A stretch of DNA of 64,000 nt from Gammaproteobacteria bacterium (GCA_017577365.1 PKRJ01000013.1:1-64000); one strand, 5' to 3'. Shown: positions 7,011-19,561, counted from the stretch's first letter. The notes: generated from the letters alone by a model not told the origin. Made by a program: numbers and translations.

Positions 7011-9925
7011 CAGACCACCGCCTCCGCCTCGTCGGTTTCTTCCGCCGATTCCCTGCTCGGCTCGACCGGTACGCGCCGCGGACTGCGCAGCGATTGATGC
7101 GCGAGCGCGACGAGCATCAGCACGACCGCGCCGATCACGAGCATGTAGACGCCGAGGTCGAACAAGAGCACCGTCGAGAGGTGCACGTCGCCGATCAACG
7201 GCAGGTGCAGGTCCGCGGCGAGCGCGCTCAAGAAAGGCTTTCCGGCGAACCACGCCGCGATTCCAGCGGTGCCCGCGCCGATCATCCCGAGCGCGATCCA
7301 GACTTGCGGATGGATGCGCAATCGCGACTCTACCCACATCGTGCCGCCGACCATGTACTGCACGATCACCGCGCTCGCCATCACGAGCCCGCCGACGAAG
7401 CCGCCGCCCGGCGCCTGATGGCCGCGGAGCAGGAAGTACACGGAGACGAGGCCGGCCATCGGGCCGATCAGGCGCACGAGCACGGCCGGCAGGCGCATGT
7501 AGCCGCGCGGCAACGGCGCATCGACCGCCGTCGTCAGCGGCGCGGGATCGGCACGCTGCGCCTTCGGCACGTCGATGCTCTCGGGGGCCGGGCGGAAGCG
7601 GCGGAGCAGCGCGTACACGATCAGGGCCACGATCGCGACGACCGTGATCTCGCCGAGCGTGTCGAAGCTGCGGAAGTCGACGAGGATCACGTTCACGACG
7701 TTGCGTCCGCCGGCGACCTCGAGCGAGTTACGCAGGAAATAGCCCGGAAGATCCGAGACCTGAGGCCTCGTCAGCACCGCGAACGCGAGCGCCGCGGTGC
7801 CGCAGCCGGCGGCGACGGCGAGCAAGAAGTCTCGCGCTCGCCGGCCGCGCGCTCGCGGCGTCTTCCGCCTCGGGTCGTCGAACGCGATCCGGCGCGGCAG
7901 CCAGCGAAGTCCGAGCAGCAGCAGGACGACCGTGACCACCTCGACCGCGATCTGCGTGAGCGCGAGATCGGGGGCGGAGAACCACGCGAACGTGAGGCAC
8001 GTCACGAGTCCCGCGCCGCCGAGCATGATCAGCGCCGCGAGTCGGTGGAACTTCGCTTGCTGCGCCGCGCCGACCGCGCACGCGGCGCCGACGACCCAGA
8101 GCAGCGTGAAGAGCGGGTCGATCGGCGTCAGCGGGTTTTCGCCGGCCGACCAGCCGGTCGAGCCGAAGGCGGCGACGCCGGCGACGAGCGCGATGCCGAC
8201 GATCGCGAGGAGCTGCGACTGGAGCCGCCGCGTGAAGAAGAGATGGCTGAGCTTCGCCGCTCCGCGCACGACGACGACGTTCGCGACGTCGAACATCCGC
8301 GCGGCGTTCAGGCGCGACAAGATCGGCGTCGGGCTCATCACGGCGCCCCGCGCGAGCAGGAGCACGTAGAACGTGATACCGCCGGCGAGCGCGATGAAGC
8401 TCATCACGAGCGGCAGCGTGAATCCATGCCAGATCGCGAGCCGATACTCGGGCAGCTCGGGGCCCAAGATCGACATCATCGCCGTCTCGAGCACGGGGCC
8501 GACGGTGACCGCCGGGAGCACGCCGACGAGCAGGCACGCGACAACGAGCAGCGCGCCCGGAACGATCATCCCGCGCGTCGGCTCGTGCCCGGGCTTGGGA
8601 AGGTCGTGTGACGGTTCCGTGAAGAAGACCTGATGCACGAAGCGCAGCGAGTACGCGACGCTGAAGACGCCCGCGAGCAGCGCGATCGTCGGCAGCGTGA
8701 TCGACATGCCGAGCGACCTGCCGACGACGATCGCTTCCGCGAAGAACATCTCCTTCGACAGGAATCCGTTCAAGAGCGGCACGCCGGCCATCGCCGCGGC
8801 GGCGACGGTCGCGACAGCGGCGGTGATCGGCATCGATCGCGCGAGGCCGCCGAGCCGCTTCATGTCGCGCGTGCCCGTCTCGTGCTGCACGATGCCGGCC
8901 GCCATGAACAGCGACGCCTTGAATGTCGCGTGATTCATCATGTGGAAGACGGCGGCGACGAGGGCGAGCTCGCTGTTCATGCCGAGCAGCATCGTGATCA
9001 GGCCGAGATGGCTGATCGTCGAGTACGCGAGCACGCCTTTCGTATCGCGCTGAAAGGTCGCGGAGAACGCTCCGACGAGCAGCGACGCCGCGCCTGCGCT
9101 CGCGATGATCCAGAACCAGAGGTTCGTGCCGGCGAGCGCGGGCCAGAGCCGCGCGAGCAGGAACACGCCGGCCTTGACCATCGTCGCCGAATGCAGGTAC
9201 GCCGAGACCGGCGTCGGCGCGGTCATCGCCTGCGGCAGCCAGAAATGGAACGGGAACTGCGCGCTCTTCGTCAGCACGCCGAGCGCGATCAGGATCAGCA
9301 GCGCGCCGTACCACGGATGCGCCCGCAGCACGTCGCCCGCGACCAGCACGTCGTCGAGATCGTAGCTGCCGACGATCTCGCCGATCATCAGCACGCCCAT
9401 CAGGAGGCACAGGCCGCCCGCGACGGTGACCGTGACGGACATTCTCGCCGCTCGCCGCGCGTCCGGCAGGTGATACCAGTACGCGATCAGCATGAACGAC
9501 GTGAAGCTCGTCAGCTCCCAGAAGACGACGATCTGAATGAGATTCCCGGAGAGCACTACGCCGAGCATCGCGCCCATGAACGCGAGCAGGAACGCGAAGA
9601 AGCGCGGGACCGGGTCCTCCGGGGACATGTAGTAGCGCGCGTACAGGACGACGAGCGCGCCCATCAGCGAGACGAGCAACGCGAACAGCCACGCGAAGCC
9701 GTCCATGCGGAAGTACAGGTCGAGGCCGAACTGCGGCAGCCACTCGAAGCGGAACGTCTCGACGCCTCCCGCCTGCACGCCGGGATAGAGGAGCGCCACC
9801 AGCGCGAGACACGCGACCGCGACGACGCCGGCGAGCCACGCCGCGGCGTTGCGCGCCCCGGCAGGCAGGAACGCGGCTGCGATGCTGCCGACGAAGGGCA
9901 GCGCGGCAATCAGCGTGAGCAGCAT
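7010..9925 (-). CDS. mrpA: Mrp-type Na+/H+ antiporter fused subunits A and B
   Basis: A 971-aa fusion. Residues about 1-480 form the NuoL-like MrpA module with FFAFLLAFMGAMLGVVLSGN, LTKSAQFPFHFWLPQAM and VSAYLHSATMVKAGVFLLARL; residues about 560-760 hold the MrpA C-terminal helices and DUF4040 (LTQIAVEVVTVVLLLLGLRW). Residues about 795-950 are an MrpB domain (LRGHQAPGGGFVGGLVMASA). Fused A/B subunits are known in the Pha/Mrp group-2 systems of alphaproteobacteria and Pseudomonas. It is the first gene of the six-gene operon mrpAB-C-D-E-F-G. The start at 9925 follows GAGGAC. No linked regulator is seen. Confidence 0.95.
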   Translation of the reverse strand: MLLTLIAALPFVGSIAAAFLPAGARNAAAWLAGVVAVACLALVALLYPGVQAGGVETFRFEWLPQFGLDLYFRMDGFAWLFALLVSLMGALVVLYARYYMSPEDPVPRFFAFLLAFMGAMLGVVLSGNLIQIVVFWELTSFTSFMLIAYWYHLPDARRAARMSVTVTVAGGLCLLMGVLMIGEIVGSYDLDDVLVAGDVLRAHPWYGALLILIALGVLTKSAQFPFHFWLPQAMTAPTPVSAYLHSATMVKAGVFLLARLWPALAGTNLWFWIIASAGAASLLVGAFSATFQRDTKGVLAYSTISHLGLITMLLGMNSELALVAAVFHMMNHATFKASLFMAAGIVQHETGTRDMKRLGGLARSMPITAAVATVAAAAMAGVPLLNGFLSKEMFFAEAIVVGRSLGMSITLPTIALLAGVFSVAYSLRFVHQVFFTEPSHDLPKPGHEPTRGMIVPGALLVVACLLVGVLPAVTVGPVLETAMMSILGPELPEYRLAIWHGFTLPLVMSFIALAGGITFYVLLLARGAVMSPTPILSRLNAARMFDVANVVVVRGAAKLSHLFFTRRLQSQLLAIVGIALVAGVAAFGSTGWSAGENPLTPIDPLFTLLWVVGAACAVGAAQQAKFHRLAALIMLGGAGLVTCLTFAWFSAPDLALTQIAVEVVTVVLLLLGLRWLPRRIAFDDPRRKTPRARGRRARDFLLAVAAGCGTAALAFAVLTRPQVSDLPGYFLRNSLEVAGGRNVVNVILVDFRSFDTLGEITVVAIVALIVYALLRRFRPAPESIDVPKAQRADPAPLTTAVDAPLPRGYMRLPAVLVRLIGPMAGLVSVYFLLRGHQAPGGGFVGGLVMASAVIVQYMVGGTMWVESRLRIHPQVWIALGMIGAGTAGIAAWFAGKPFLSALAADLHLPLIGDVHLSTVLLFDLGVYMLVIGAVVLMLVALAHQSLRSPRRVPVEPSRESAEETDEAEAVV

Positions 9926-9946
9926 CCTGTCGCGTCCTCAGCAAAG

Positions 9947-9970
9947 ACCGCGGCCGGGCTCGGCCGCGGT
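9947..9970 (-). terminator. Hairpin after gdhA, before the antiporter operon
   Basis: A perfect 9-bp inverted repeat (accgcggcc at 9947-9955 and ggccgcggt at 9962-9970) with a six-base loop lies between the gdhA stop and the mrpA start on the same strand. In the transcribed direction it is followed by CTTTGC, a weak T-stretch, so it is a plausible but imperfect intrinsic terminator that would separate the two transcription units. Confidence 0.55.
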
Positions 9971-10037
9971 TGCCGGTAGCTTCTCGCGAAGGCCGGCTCG
10001 GATGGCGATACGGGTCGCTCGTCCGGGCCAGCGCGCG

Positions 10038-13062
<3,025 letters not shown>

Positions 13063-13071
13063 CCAGCACCC

Positions 13072-13113
13072 ATCTGTATCAGTGAAAAATCAAGATACCT
13101 GAATCTGTACCAC
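13072..13113. promoter_or_regulatory. Candidate MocR operator between the regulator and the LysE gene
   Basis: Two near-identical direct repeats, atctgtatcag at 13072-13082 and atctgtaccac at 13103-13113, are spaced 31 bases start to start (about three helical turns). A partial inverted match gatac lies between them at 13094-13098. Direct repeats at this kind of spacing are typical MocR-family binding sites. The region is the only non-coding DNA between the two divergent genes and is AT-richer than its surroundings. Confidence 0.45.
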
Positions 13114-13160
13114 TCGGCCAGCGGCGCGCTACGGTGCTTCCGACATCTGGAGGACTTGCC

Positions 13161-13787
13161 ATGGAGACGCTGCTGCCGCTCGCCGGCTTCGCGTTCGCGT
13201 CGTCGATCACACCCGGCCCGAACAATCTGATGCTGTCCGCGTCCGGCATCGCGTTCGGCTTGCGGCGCACGTTGCCGCATCTCGCGGGCGTCGTCGCCGG
13301 ATTCGAGGTGCTGCTCGTCGTCTGCGCGAGCGGCGTCGGCGCGCTCGTCGGCGCGTTCCCCGCGGCCGGCTTCGCGATGAAGGCGATCGGCTCGGGCTAT
13401 TTGCTCTATCTTGCCTGGTCGATGCGCGGCGTGTTCTCGCCCGACGTCGCATCGCGGCCGTCGAAGCCGTTGACGTTCGTCGAAGCCGCGCTATTCCAGT
13501 TCGTCAACCCGAAAGCCTGGCTCATGGCGATCACGGCGGTCTCCGTCTTCGTGCCCCCGCGCGAGCCGCGTTGGCTCGCCGTCGCCGAGGTCTGCGGCGT
13601 ATTCGGCGCGATAAACTTGCCGTGCGTCGGCGCCTGGGCCGTCGTCGGCGCCGCGCTGCGCCGCTCGCTCGCGATCGAGCGTTGGGCGGATTACTTCCGG
13701 CTGGTGGTCGGCGTGCTGATGCTCTATGCCGTCGCCGCGATCTGGGTCGGCGGCGATTCACCGATTGCGCCGATGCCCGCGCCGTGA
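13161..13787 (+). CDS. LysE/RhtB-family amino-acid exporter
   Basis: A 208-aa inner-membrane protein with six hydrophobic segments. Family landmarks are FASSITPGPNNLML near the N-terminus, GSGYLLYLAWSMR in the middle and FQFVNPKAWLMAI near residue 120. The ATG at 13161 has CTGGAGGA eight bases upstream and starts at the family's usual N-terminus. It is divergent from the MocR regulator, which probably controls it. The substrate is probably an amino acid or small amine, not determinable from sequence. Confidence 0.9.
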   Translation: METLLPLAGFAFASSITPGPNNLMLSASGIAFGLRRTLPHLAGVVAGFEVLLVVCASGVGALVGAFPAAGFAMKAIGSGYLLYLAWSMRGVFSPDVASRPSKPLTFVEAALFQFVNPKAWLMAITAVSVFVPPREPRWLAVAEVCGVFGAINLPCVGAWAVVGAALRRSLAIERWADYFRLVVGVLMLYAVAAIWVGGDSPIAPMPAP

Positions 13788-13820
13788 GAAAACGGAGGCG
13801 GAATGCGGAAAGGAGCTCTC

Positions 13821-14588
13821 ATGAGATCGAAGTGGGTACCCGGCAGCTTCCTCGTCGCGGCGGGGGCACTGCTCGCCTCGAGCCTCGTGCTCGCGCAGGA
13901 CGACCCGCGCGCCGGACGGCCGCCGGTGATCACCGTATCGGCTTCCGCTGAGGTGTCCGCGCAGCCGGACGAAGCCGTCGTGCGGCTCGGCGTGCTCGCG
14001 CAGGCGCCCGAAGCCGCCGACGCGCAGCAACGCGTGAACGAGACGATGCAGCGGATCCTCGCGGCAGTGACGGCGCTGGGCGTCGCGGAGCGATCGGTCA
14101 GAACGGAAGATCTATCGCTGACGCCGGTGTATGCCGATCAGCGGCCGGTCCCCGATCGTGAGCCGCAGGAGCCGCGCATCGTCGGCTATCGCGCGAGCAA
14201 CGTCGTCGCCGTCGAGGTGACGGAGCTTGCCCGCGTCGGCGAGATCATCGATGCGGGCATCGGTGCCGGCGCGAATCAGTTGCAAGGCATATCGTTCGGC
14301 TTGCGGGACGACGCCGAGGCGCGCGCGCAGGCGATGCGTCAGGCCGTCGCGGAAGCCGCGTTGCAGGCGCGCGCGATCGCGGACGCGCTCGGCGTCCGTC
14401 TCGGGCGAGTCCGCGAGGTCGTCGGCGGCGGCTACGAGGTCCGCCCGCCGATGCCGTACATGAACGCGCGTTACGCGGTCGCGGAAATGGCCTCGACACC
14501 GGTCCAGCCCGGCGACATCGCCATCACCGCGAACGTGACCGTCACATACGACATCGCCGGCGACGGGCCGGGCGCGCGCGGCCGGTAG
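13821..14588 (+). CDS. Periplasmic SIMPL-domain (DUF541) protein
   Basis: A 255-aa exported protein. A signal peptide (MRSKWVPGSFLVAAGALLAS, ending near LAQ) precedes a SIMPL domain beginning ITVSASAEVSAQPDEAVVRLGV and including the ALGVAERSVRTEDLSLTPVY segment. E. coli YggE is the nearest known type, linked to oxidative-stress tolerance. ATG 13821 has AAAGGAG just upstream; an alternative ATG at 13803 in frame with GGAGG upstream would add six residues. It follows the LysE gene closely and may share its message. Confidence 0.88.
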   Translation: MRSKWVPGSFLVAAGALLASSLVLAQDDPRAGRPPVITVSASAEVSAQPDEAVVRLGVLAQAPEAADAQQRVNETMQRILAAVTALGVAERSVRTEDLSLTPVYADQRPVPDREPQEPRIVGYRASNVVAVEVTELARVGEIIDAGIGAGANQLQGISFGLRDDAEARAQAMRQAVAEAALQARAIADALGVRLGRVREVVGGGYEVRPPMPYMNARYAVAEMASTPVQPGDIAITANVTVTYDIAGDGPGARGR

Positions 14589-14998
14589 CGCGGCTCGCGC
14601 GCGACTCCGCGTCGATCGTCGCAGCGTCGCATTCTCGCGGGCAATGCGTCGAAGTCGCCTGGTCAATAAATAGACGAATCCGAGACGATTCCCCCACGCG
14701 AATCTTTCCCGCGGCCGCGCTCCGAGCGGCCGCCATGCGCTCCAGCTCGACTCTTCTTCTCCATCCGCCGCCGGTGGCGGTCGAGACGGCCGGCCGCGCC
14801 TCGGGAGCATCTCCCGCTCGCCGCGTCGGCGTGATCGATCTCACGGAATAATGTTTGTCTCTCAACATATTATCGGCCCACATCGGGATGCACGCGCTAG
14901 GGACGGCGTCGGCGTTCGTGCCGTTGGAGAAGCCGACGATCGCGCTCGTCGTCGCGGGGGTCTTGGAGTGAACGAGCGCTCGGACTGAAAGAGGGGAT
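14589..14998. other. Intergenic region, 410 bp, with an AT-rich imperfect palindrome
   Basis: No convincing gene. The notable part is 14846-14874, where aataatgtttg and caacatattat form an imperfect inverted repeat in an otherwise GC-rich gap, a possible regulator site or promoter for the downstream cytochrome peroxidase operon. A 28-codon frame at 14887-14970 (MHALGTASAFVPLEKP start) resembles a gene fragment but cannot be assigned. Confidence 0.4.
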
Positions 14999-16024
14999 AT
15001 GCCGACTAGGCGCTGCGACGCGCGTCACCTGCAAACGCAGGCATGGAGCCTTCTGGTCGGCTGCTGCTTGCTCGGCTGCTCCGAGTCCGATCTCGCTGGC
15101 GTCGGACCCGAGTTCGCCTTGCCGGGGCCGCCTTCGCTCGCGGGCGTGATGCCGCTGACGCGGCCGGAAGGGCTCGATCGGCAGAAGGTCGCGCTCGGCA
15201 AGGATCTGTTCAACGACACGCGCTTGTCGGCGGACGGCAGCATCGCGTGCTCGAGCTGCCACGATGTCGCGGCCGGCGGCGACGACGGGCGCCCGACGGC
15301 GATCGGAATCGGCGGCCGCGTCGGACCGCTCAATACGCCTACGGTATTCAATAGCTCGCTCAACGTGGCGCAGTTCTGGGACGGGCGCGCGTCGAGCCTC
15401 GAGGAGCAGATCGATCAGACGGTGCAGAGCCCGCTCGAGCTGGGCGCGGACTGGACGACGATCGAGAAACGTCTGCGCGCCGACCGGGCGATGCGGAAGC
15501 GCTTCGAGGCGGTATTCGGCACAGAGCCCGATGCGCAAACCGTCAAGAGCGCGATCGCGGAATACTTGCGCGCGCTGATCACGGTCGATGCACCGTTCGA
15601 CCGGTACCTCGCCGGGGATCGAAGTGCCATGGGGGCGGACGCGGTCGAGGGCTACGAGCTGTTCTCGAGGCTCGGCTGCATCTCGTGCCATCAAGGCAGG
15701 AACCTCGGCGGCAACTTCTTTCAGCGTATCGGCGTCATGGGCGACTTCTTCGCGAAGCGCGGAAGGGCTCCGAGCGAAGCCGATCTCGGCCGCTTCAATG
15801 TCACGGGCCGCGAAGAGGATCGATACAAGTTCAAAGTGCCGAGCTTGCGCAACGTGGCGCAGACGGCGCCGTACTTTCACGACGGGAGCGGCGAGACGCT
15901 CGAGGACGCGGTGCGAATGATGGTCGACGTGCAGCTCGGGCGTCCGGTTCGCGACGACGAGATTCGCAAGCTCGTCGCGTTCCTCGAGGCGTTGACCGGC
16001 GAGGTGGACGAGGCGCTGCTATGA
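14999..16024 (+). CDS. Di-haem cytochrome c peroxidase-family lipoprotein
   Basis: A 341-aa exported protein with a lipobox-like signal (LLVGCCLLGC, Cys27) and the CcpA/MauG-type fold: low-potential haem motif CSSCH at 84-88, high-potential motif CISCH at 227-231 and the family segments LGKDLFNDTRLSADGSIAC and TPYFHDGS-like TAPYFHDGSGETL near the C-terminus. The family reduces hydrogen peroxide with cytochrome electrons in the periplasm, though MauG-like members oxidise proteins. GAAAGAGGGG precedes the start. It overlaps the following histidine kinase by four bases, so the two are co-translated, suggesting a sensory partnership. Confidence 0.9.
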   Translation: MPTRRCDARHLQTQAWSLLVGCCLLGCSESDLAGVGPEFALPGPPSLAGVMPLTRPEGLDRQKVALGKDLFNDTRLSADGSIACSSCHDVAAGGDDGRPTAIGIGGRVGPLNTPTVFNSSLNVAQFWDGRASSLEEQIDQTVQSPLELGADWTTIEKRLRADRAMRKRFEAVFGTEPDAQTVKSAIAEYLRALITVDAPFDRYLAGDRSAMGADAVEGYELFSRLGCISCHQGRNLGGNFFQRIGVMGDFFAKRGRAPSEADLGRFNVTGREEDRYKFKVPSLRNVAQTAPYFHDGSGETLEDAVRMMVDVQLGRPVRDDEIRKLVAFLEALTGEVDEALL

Positions 16025-17811
16025 CGTCCGCGGCGAAGCGAATGGGCTCCGTCAAGGGACCGCTCGCGATCGCGATCGGCATGCTCCTCTTGATGGTGTT
16101 TCTGCTCGTCATGTCGAACCGCACCGGGCAGCGCACGTTCGAGCTCGCGAAGCAGCAGCTCGACAGCGTCGAGGCGGTGAACGTGCGGATGGACGGCGCC
16201 TTGTTCATGTCGCTGTTCGAGCTCCAGATCGATTTCGATCTGCTCGCTCGCTTGCAGGCGGAGATGCGCACGGCCGGCGAGGAGCTCGCGAGCGTCCTTC
16301 CCGAGAGCGGCCAGACGGTATTGCCGCTGATCGAGCGCAAGCTCGAAGCGGTCGAGGCGTTCAAGTCGAATCAGGCGATCTTTCGGAACTCGCGCGCGAT
16401 CGCGGGCCAGCTCATCGCCGAGCTGTGGCAGCGTCCCGAGGTACGCGTGGGCGAGTCGGATCGCATCCTGTTCGACGTCGAGCGAGCCATGCTCGACTTC
16501 GTCGGGCGGCGCGACGCGGAGAGCTCGCAACGCCTCGTCGCGGCGCTCGAGCGCGCCGCGTCTGCCCGCGTTCCGCTTACCGAGCTCGAGGAATGGCACG
16601 CGCTCGTCGAGCACGCCGAGACGTTGATCGATTACACGAACCGTCTCGGAGCGGTGCTCGCGTCGGAGGTCTTCTACCAGTTTCCGGTCGTGCTGTACGA
16701 AGAGGGCAGACGGCTCGCTCAAGGGCTCGCCGTGTCGGTGGCCAAGGCCGGCCTTTATCGGAGCCTCTTGTTCGTCGTCGGCGTGCTGTTGCTCGCGTTC
16801 AGCGCCGCGATGGTGATTCGCGTGCGGCGTTATCTGCACATGATGGAGCGCTACAACGACGTGCTCGAGGATCGCGTGCGCGAGCGCACAGAGCAGCTCG
16901 CGAGCGTCAACGAGGCGCTGCGCAGCGAGATTGCCGAGCGCGAGCACGTCGAAGCGCAGCTCCGGATCGCGCAGAAGCTCGAGGCGATCGGCCAGCTCGC
17001 GTCCGGCATCGCGCACGAGATCAATACGCCGACGCAGTACGTCAGCGACAACGTCAGTTTTCTCTCTTCCGTATGGCGCGATCTCGAGCCCGTGCTCGAC
17101 GACTACGAGCGGATCGCGCGCGAGGAGGGCGAGAAGGGCAAGCGCAGCCGGGAGCTCCTCGAGCGGGCGAACGTCTCCTTCGTTCGAGAGGAAGTCCCGC
17201 GCGCGCTGGAGCAGGCCGCGGCGGGCCTCCGGCAGATCGGCGCCATCGTGGCCGCGATGCGCAATTTCTCCCATCCCGGCGGAATCGGGTTGCAGGAGGG
17301 TAACCTGAACGCAGCGATCGAGAGCACGGTGATCGTCGCGCGGAACCAATGGAAACATGTCGCCGAGCTCACGGTCGACCTCGATCCGAACCTGCCGCTC
17401 GTGCCGTGCAATCTGTCGGCGGTGAACCAGGCGTTGCTCAATCTCGTCGTCAACGCGGTGCACGCGATCGAGTCGTCGAAGCGCGAGGGCGAGCTCGGGC
17501 GGATCCGAATCTCGTCGCGATCGTTCGACGACCACGTCGAGATCGCCGTCGAGGACGACGGTCCCGGCGTGCCGGCGGAGATCCAGGACCGGATCTTCGA
17601 TCCGTTCTTCACTACGAAGGAAATCGGCAAGGGGACGGGCCAGGGGCTCGCAATCTCGCACCGCATCGTCCATAAGATGCACGGCGGCACGCTGACCTAC
17701 GAGCCCGTTCGCGGGCGGCCGGGTGCGCGCTTCGTCATCCGGCTGCCGCTCGCTCGACGCGAGTCTTCGATCGAGCCGCAAGCGAGTTACCTGGAGGCCG
17801 CGGCGGGATGA
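16021..17811 (+). CDS. Membrane sensor histidine kinase with DAHL-like sensor domain
   Basis: A 596-aa kinase. Two membrane helices (about 14-31 and 248-266) enclose an all-helical periplasmic domain of about 215 residues; its VEAFKSNQAIFRNS segment matches the DAHL sensor family. A coiled-coil linker (about 280-320) precedes the phosphoacceptor His332 in ASGIAHEINTPTQ and an HATPase domain with NQALLNLVVNAVHAIE, VEDDGPGVP and GKGTGQGLAIS. The ATG overlaps the stop of the upstream peroxidase. Its likely partner is the REC-containing protein 65 bases downstream. The signal may be the redox state or an interaction with the peroxidase, which is inference. Confidence 0.9.
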   Translation: MTSAAKRMGSVKGPLAIAIGMLLLMVFLLVMSNRTGQRTFELAKQQLDSVEAVNVRMDGALFMSLFELQIDFDLLARLQAEMRTAGEELASVLPESGQTVLPLIERKLEAVEAFKSNQAIFRNSRAIAGQLIAELWQRPEVRVGESDRILFDVERAMLDFVGRRDAESSQRLVAALERAASARVPLTELEEWHALVEHAETLIDYTNRLGAVLASEVFYQFPVVLYEEGRRLAQGLAVSVAKAGLYRSLLFVVGVLLLAFSAAMVIRVRRYLHMMERYNDVLEDRVRERTEQLASVNEALRSEIAEREHVEAQLRIAQKLEAIGQLASGIAHEINTPTQYVSDNVSFLSSVWRDLEPVLDDYERIAREEGEKGKRSRELLERANVSFVREEVPRALEQAAAGLRQIGAIVAAMRNFSHPGGIGLQEGNLNAAIESTVIVARNQWKHVAELTVDLDPNLPLVPCNLSAVNQALLNLVVNAVHAIESSKREGELGRIRISSRSFDDHVEIAVEDDGPGVPAEIQDRIFDPFFTTKEIGKGTGQGLAISHRIVHKMHGGTLTYEPVRGRPGARFVIRLPLARRESSIEPQASYLEAAAG

Positions 17812-17875
17812 TCGTGACGTCGCGCATCGGCCGCCTCGGGGCCGAAGTCGGGGCGGTCGCGCCGGAGGGAAGCGT

Positions 17876-19561
17876 ATGATGGGGGGGCGCGTCGGCGGAA
17901 GCTTGCTGCTGGTCGACGACGAGCCGCACGTCTGCGAGGGCCTTCGACGCATCCTGTATCGGGAAGGCTATCGCATTCATACGGCCAACGGCCCCGACGA
18001 TGCGCTCGAGATCCTGGCGAACCATCAGGTCGACGTCATCGTTTCGGATCAGCGAATGCCGAAGCGGAAAGGGACCGAGCTGCTCGCCGAGGTCGCGCGC
18101 CTCTATCCGCGCACCGTGAGGATGATCTTGAGCGGCGCCGCGGACGTCGACGAGGTCGCGCGAGCGATGGAGAACGGCGCGATCTACAAGTTCCTGACGA
18201 AGCCGATCGAGCCCACGCTGCTTCGCGCGAACGTCAAGGAAGCTTTCTCGCGGGCCGCGTCGTTGCGGCCGGCCGTCGCCGCCGCCGCCGGAGTCGATCC
18301 GGATACGGGGTTGCCGCGGCGCCGTCGGCTCGAGCTCCTGTTCCCGAGGCTGATGGCCGACGCGAGGAGCTGCGGACGGCGCGTTTGCCTGCTGATGCTC
18401 AAGATCGACCAGTACGATCACGTGATCAGCAGCTTCGGCTACTCGTTCGGCCGCCGTTTCCTGCGTCGAGTGGCGACGATGCTGCGCGAGAAGTTCTCGG
18501 CCGAGCACTTTCTCGCGTGCGATTCGCCAGGAACGTTCCTGCTGCTGACGAGCGCCCCGAATCCTTCGGCGCGCATCGACGCGCTCGATGCGGCGCTCGA
18601 CCATCTCTTCGCACGGCCGCTCGAGATCGACGGCCGGTGCATCGTCGCGACGGTCAGCATCGGCGCGGCGGCCGCGGAGGGCGACATCGGCTTCGACGAG
18701 CTCGTCGATCGGACGTACGCCGCGATGAAGACGGGCAGCGAGCGCGGCGGGGCGACGATGCAGATCTTCCTGCCGCAGCTCGTGAGCGCGTTCAGAGGGC
18801 AGCTCGAGCTCGAGTCGGACCTGCGGCAGGCGGCGATCACGCGAGACTTTCTCCTTCATTATCAGCCGCAGATCGATCTCGCTACGGGAAAGATCGCGGG
18901 GGTCGAGGCGCTGCTGCGCTGGCCGCACCCGTCGCGGGGCTTCGTGAGCCCGAAGGAGTTCGTGCCGGTCGCGGAGCGCGTCGGCCTGATCCCGGAGCTC
19001 GGCGCGTGGGTGCTCGAGTCCGCCGTCGCGCAGCTCGCCGCGTGGCGAGACGAAGGGCTCGCGTTCGGCGAAGTGGCGGTCAACGTCTCGGCGCTCGAGC
19101 TCAAGGAACCCGGGTTCGTCGGCAGGGTCGGCGAAGTGCTCGAGCGGTTCGCATGGCCGGCCTGCCGTCTCGTGCTCGAGGTCACCGAGTCGACCGCGAT
19201 CGGACAGGAGCCGACGATCGTCAAGACCCTCGAGGAGGTCGGCGGGATGGGGGTGAAGCTGGCCGTCGACGACTTCGGCACGGGATACGCGAACCTTGCG
19301 AACCTCACGCGTTTCGCGTTCCGCAAGCTCAAGATCGACCGCTCGTTGCTCCCCGGCCGCAACGACGAGCGCGGTCAGCGGCTGTATGAAAGAATCGTCG
19401 GCATCTCGAGCGAGCTCGGCCTCGACGTCGTCGCCGAAGGCGTCGAGACTCAAGCCGAGCTCGCGTTCGTCCGCGGCACGGGCTGCAAGACCGTGCAAGG
19501 CTATTTCTTCAGCGCACCGTTGAGCCCGGACCGGCTCGTCAAGTTCGCCACGCGCAAGTAA
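17876..19561 (+). CDS. Response regulator with REC, degenerate GGDEF and EAL domains (c-di-GMP phosphodiesterase)
   Basis: A 561-aa protein. The REC domain (about 8-125) has acidic DDE near 14-16, phosphoacceptor D58 in VSDQRMP and K109 in FLTKP. The middle domain is GGDEF-like, but the catalytic loop reads CDSPGT at about 215-220, so cyclase activity is probably lost. The EAL domain (about 315-555) keeps GVEALLRW (E344), EVTES, DDFGTG, KIDR and VAEGVET, so c-di-GMP hydrolysis is expected. GGAGGGA precedes tandem ATG codons; the first is used. Together with the kinase upstream it forms a two-component path from the periplasm to c-di-GMP breakdown. Confidence 0.92.
   Translation: MMGGRVGGSLLLVDDEPHVCEGLRRILYREGYRIHTANGPDDALEILANHQVDVIVSDQRMPKRKGTELLAEVARLYPRTVRMILSGAADVDEVARAMENGAIYKFLTKPIEPTLLRANVKEAFSRAASLRPAVAAAAGVDPDTGLPRRRRLELLFPRLMADARSCGRRVCLLMLKIDQYDHVISSFGYSFGRRFLRRVATMLREKFSAEHFLACDSPGTFLLLTSAPNPSARIDALDAALDHLFARPLEIDGRCIVATVSIGAAAAEGDIGFDELVDRTYAAMKTGSERGGATMQIFLPQLVSAFRGQLELESDLRQAAITRDFLLHYQPQIDLATGKIAGVEALLRWPHPSRGFVSPKEFVPVAERVGLIPELGAWVLESAVAQLAAWRDEGLAFGEVAVNVSALELKEPGFVGRVGEVLERFAWPACRLVLEVTESTAIGQEPTIVKTLEEVGGMGVKLAVDDFGTGYANLANLTRFAFRKLKIDRSLLPGRNDERGQRLYERIVGISSELGLDVVAEGVETQAELAFVRGTGCKTVQGYFFSAPLSPDRLVKFATRK

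Noticed and set aside
14887-14970. 28-codon frame as a small gene
   Set aside because: Looks a little like a membrane-protein fragment, but is too short, with no ribosome-binding site and no partner; kept only as a note in the intergenic entry.
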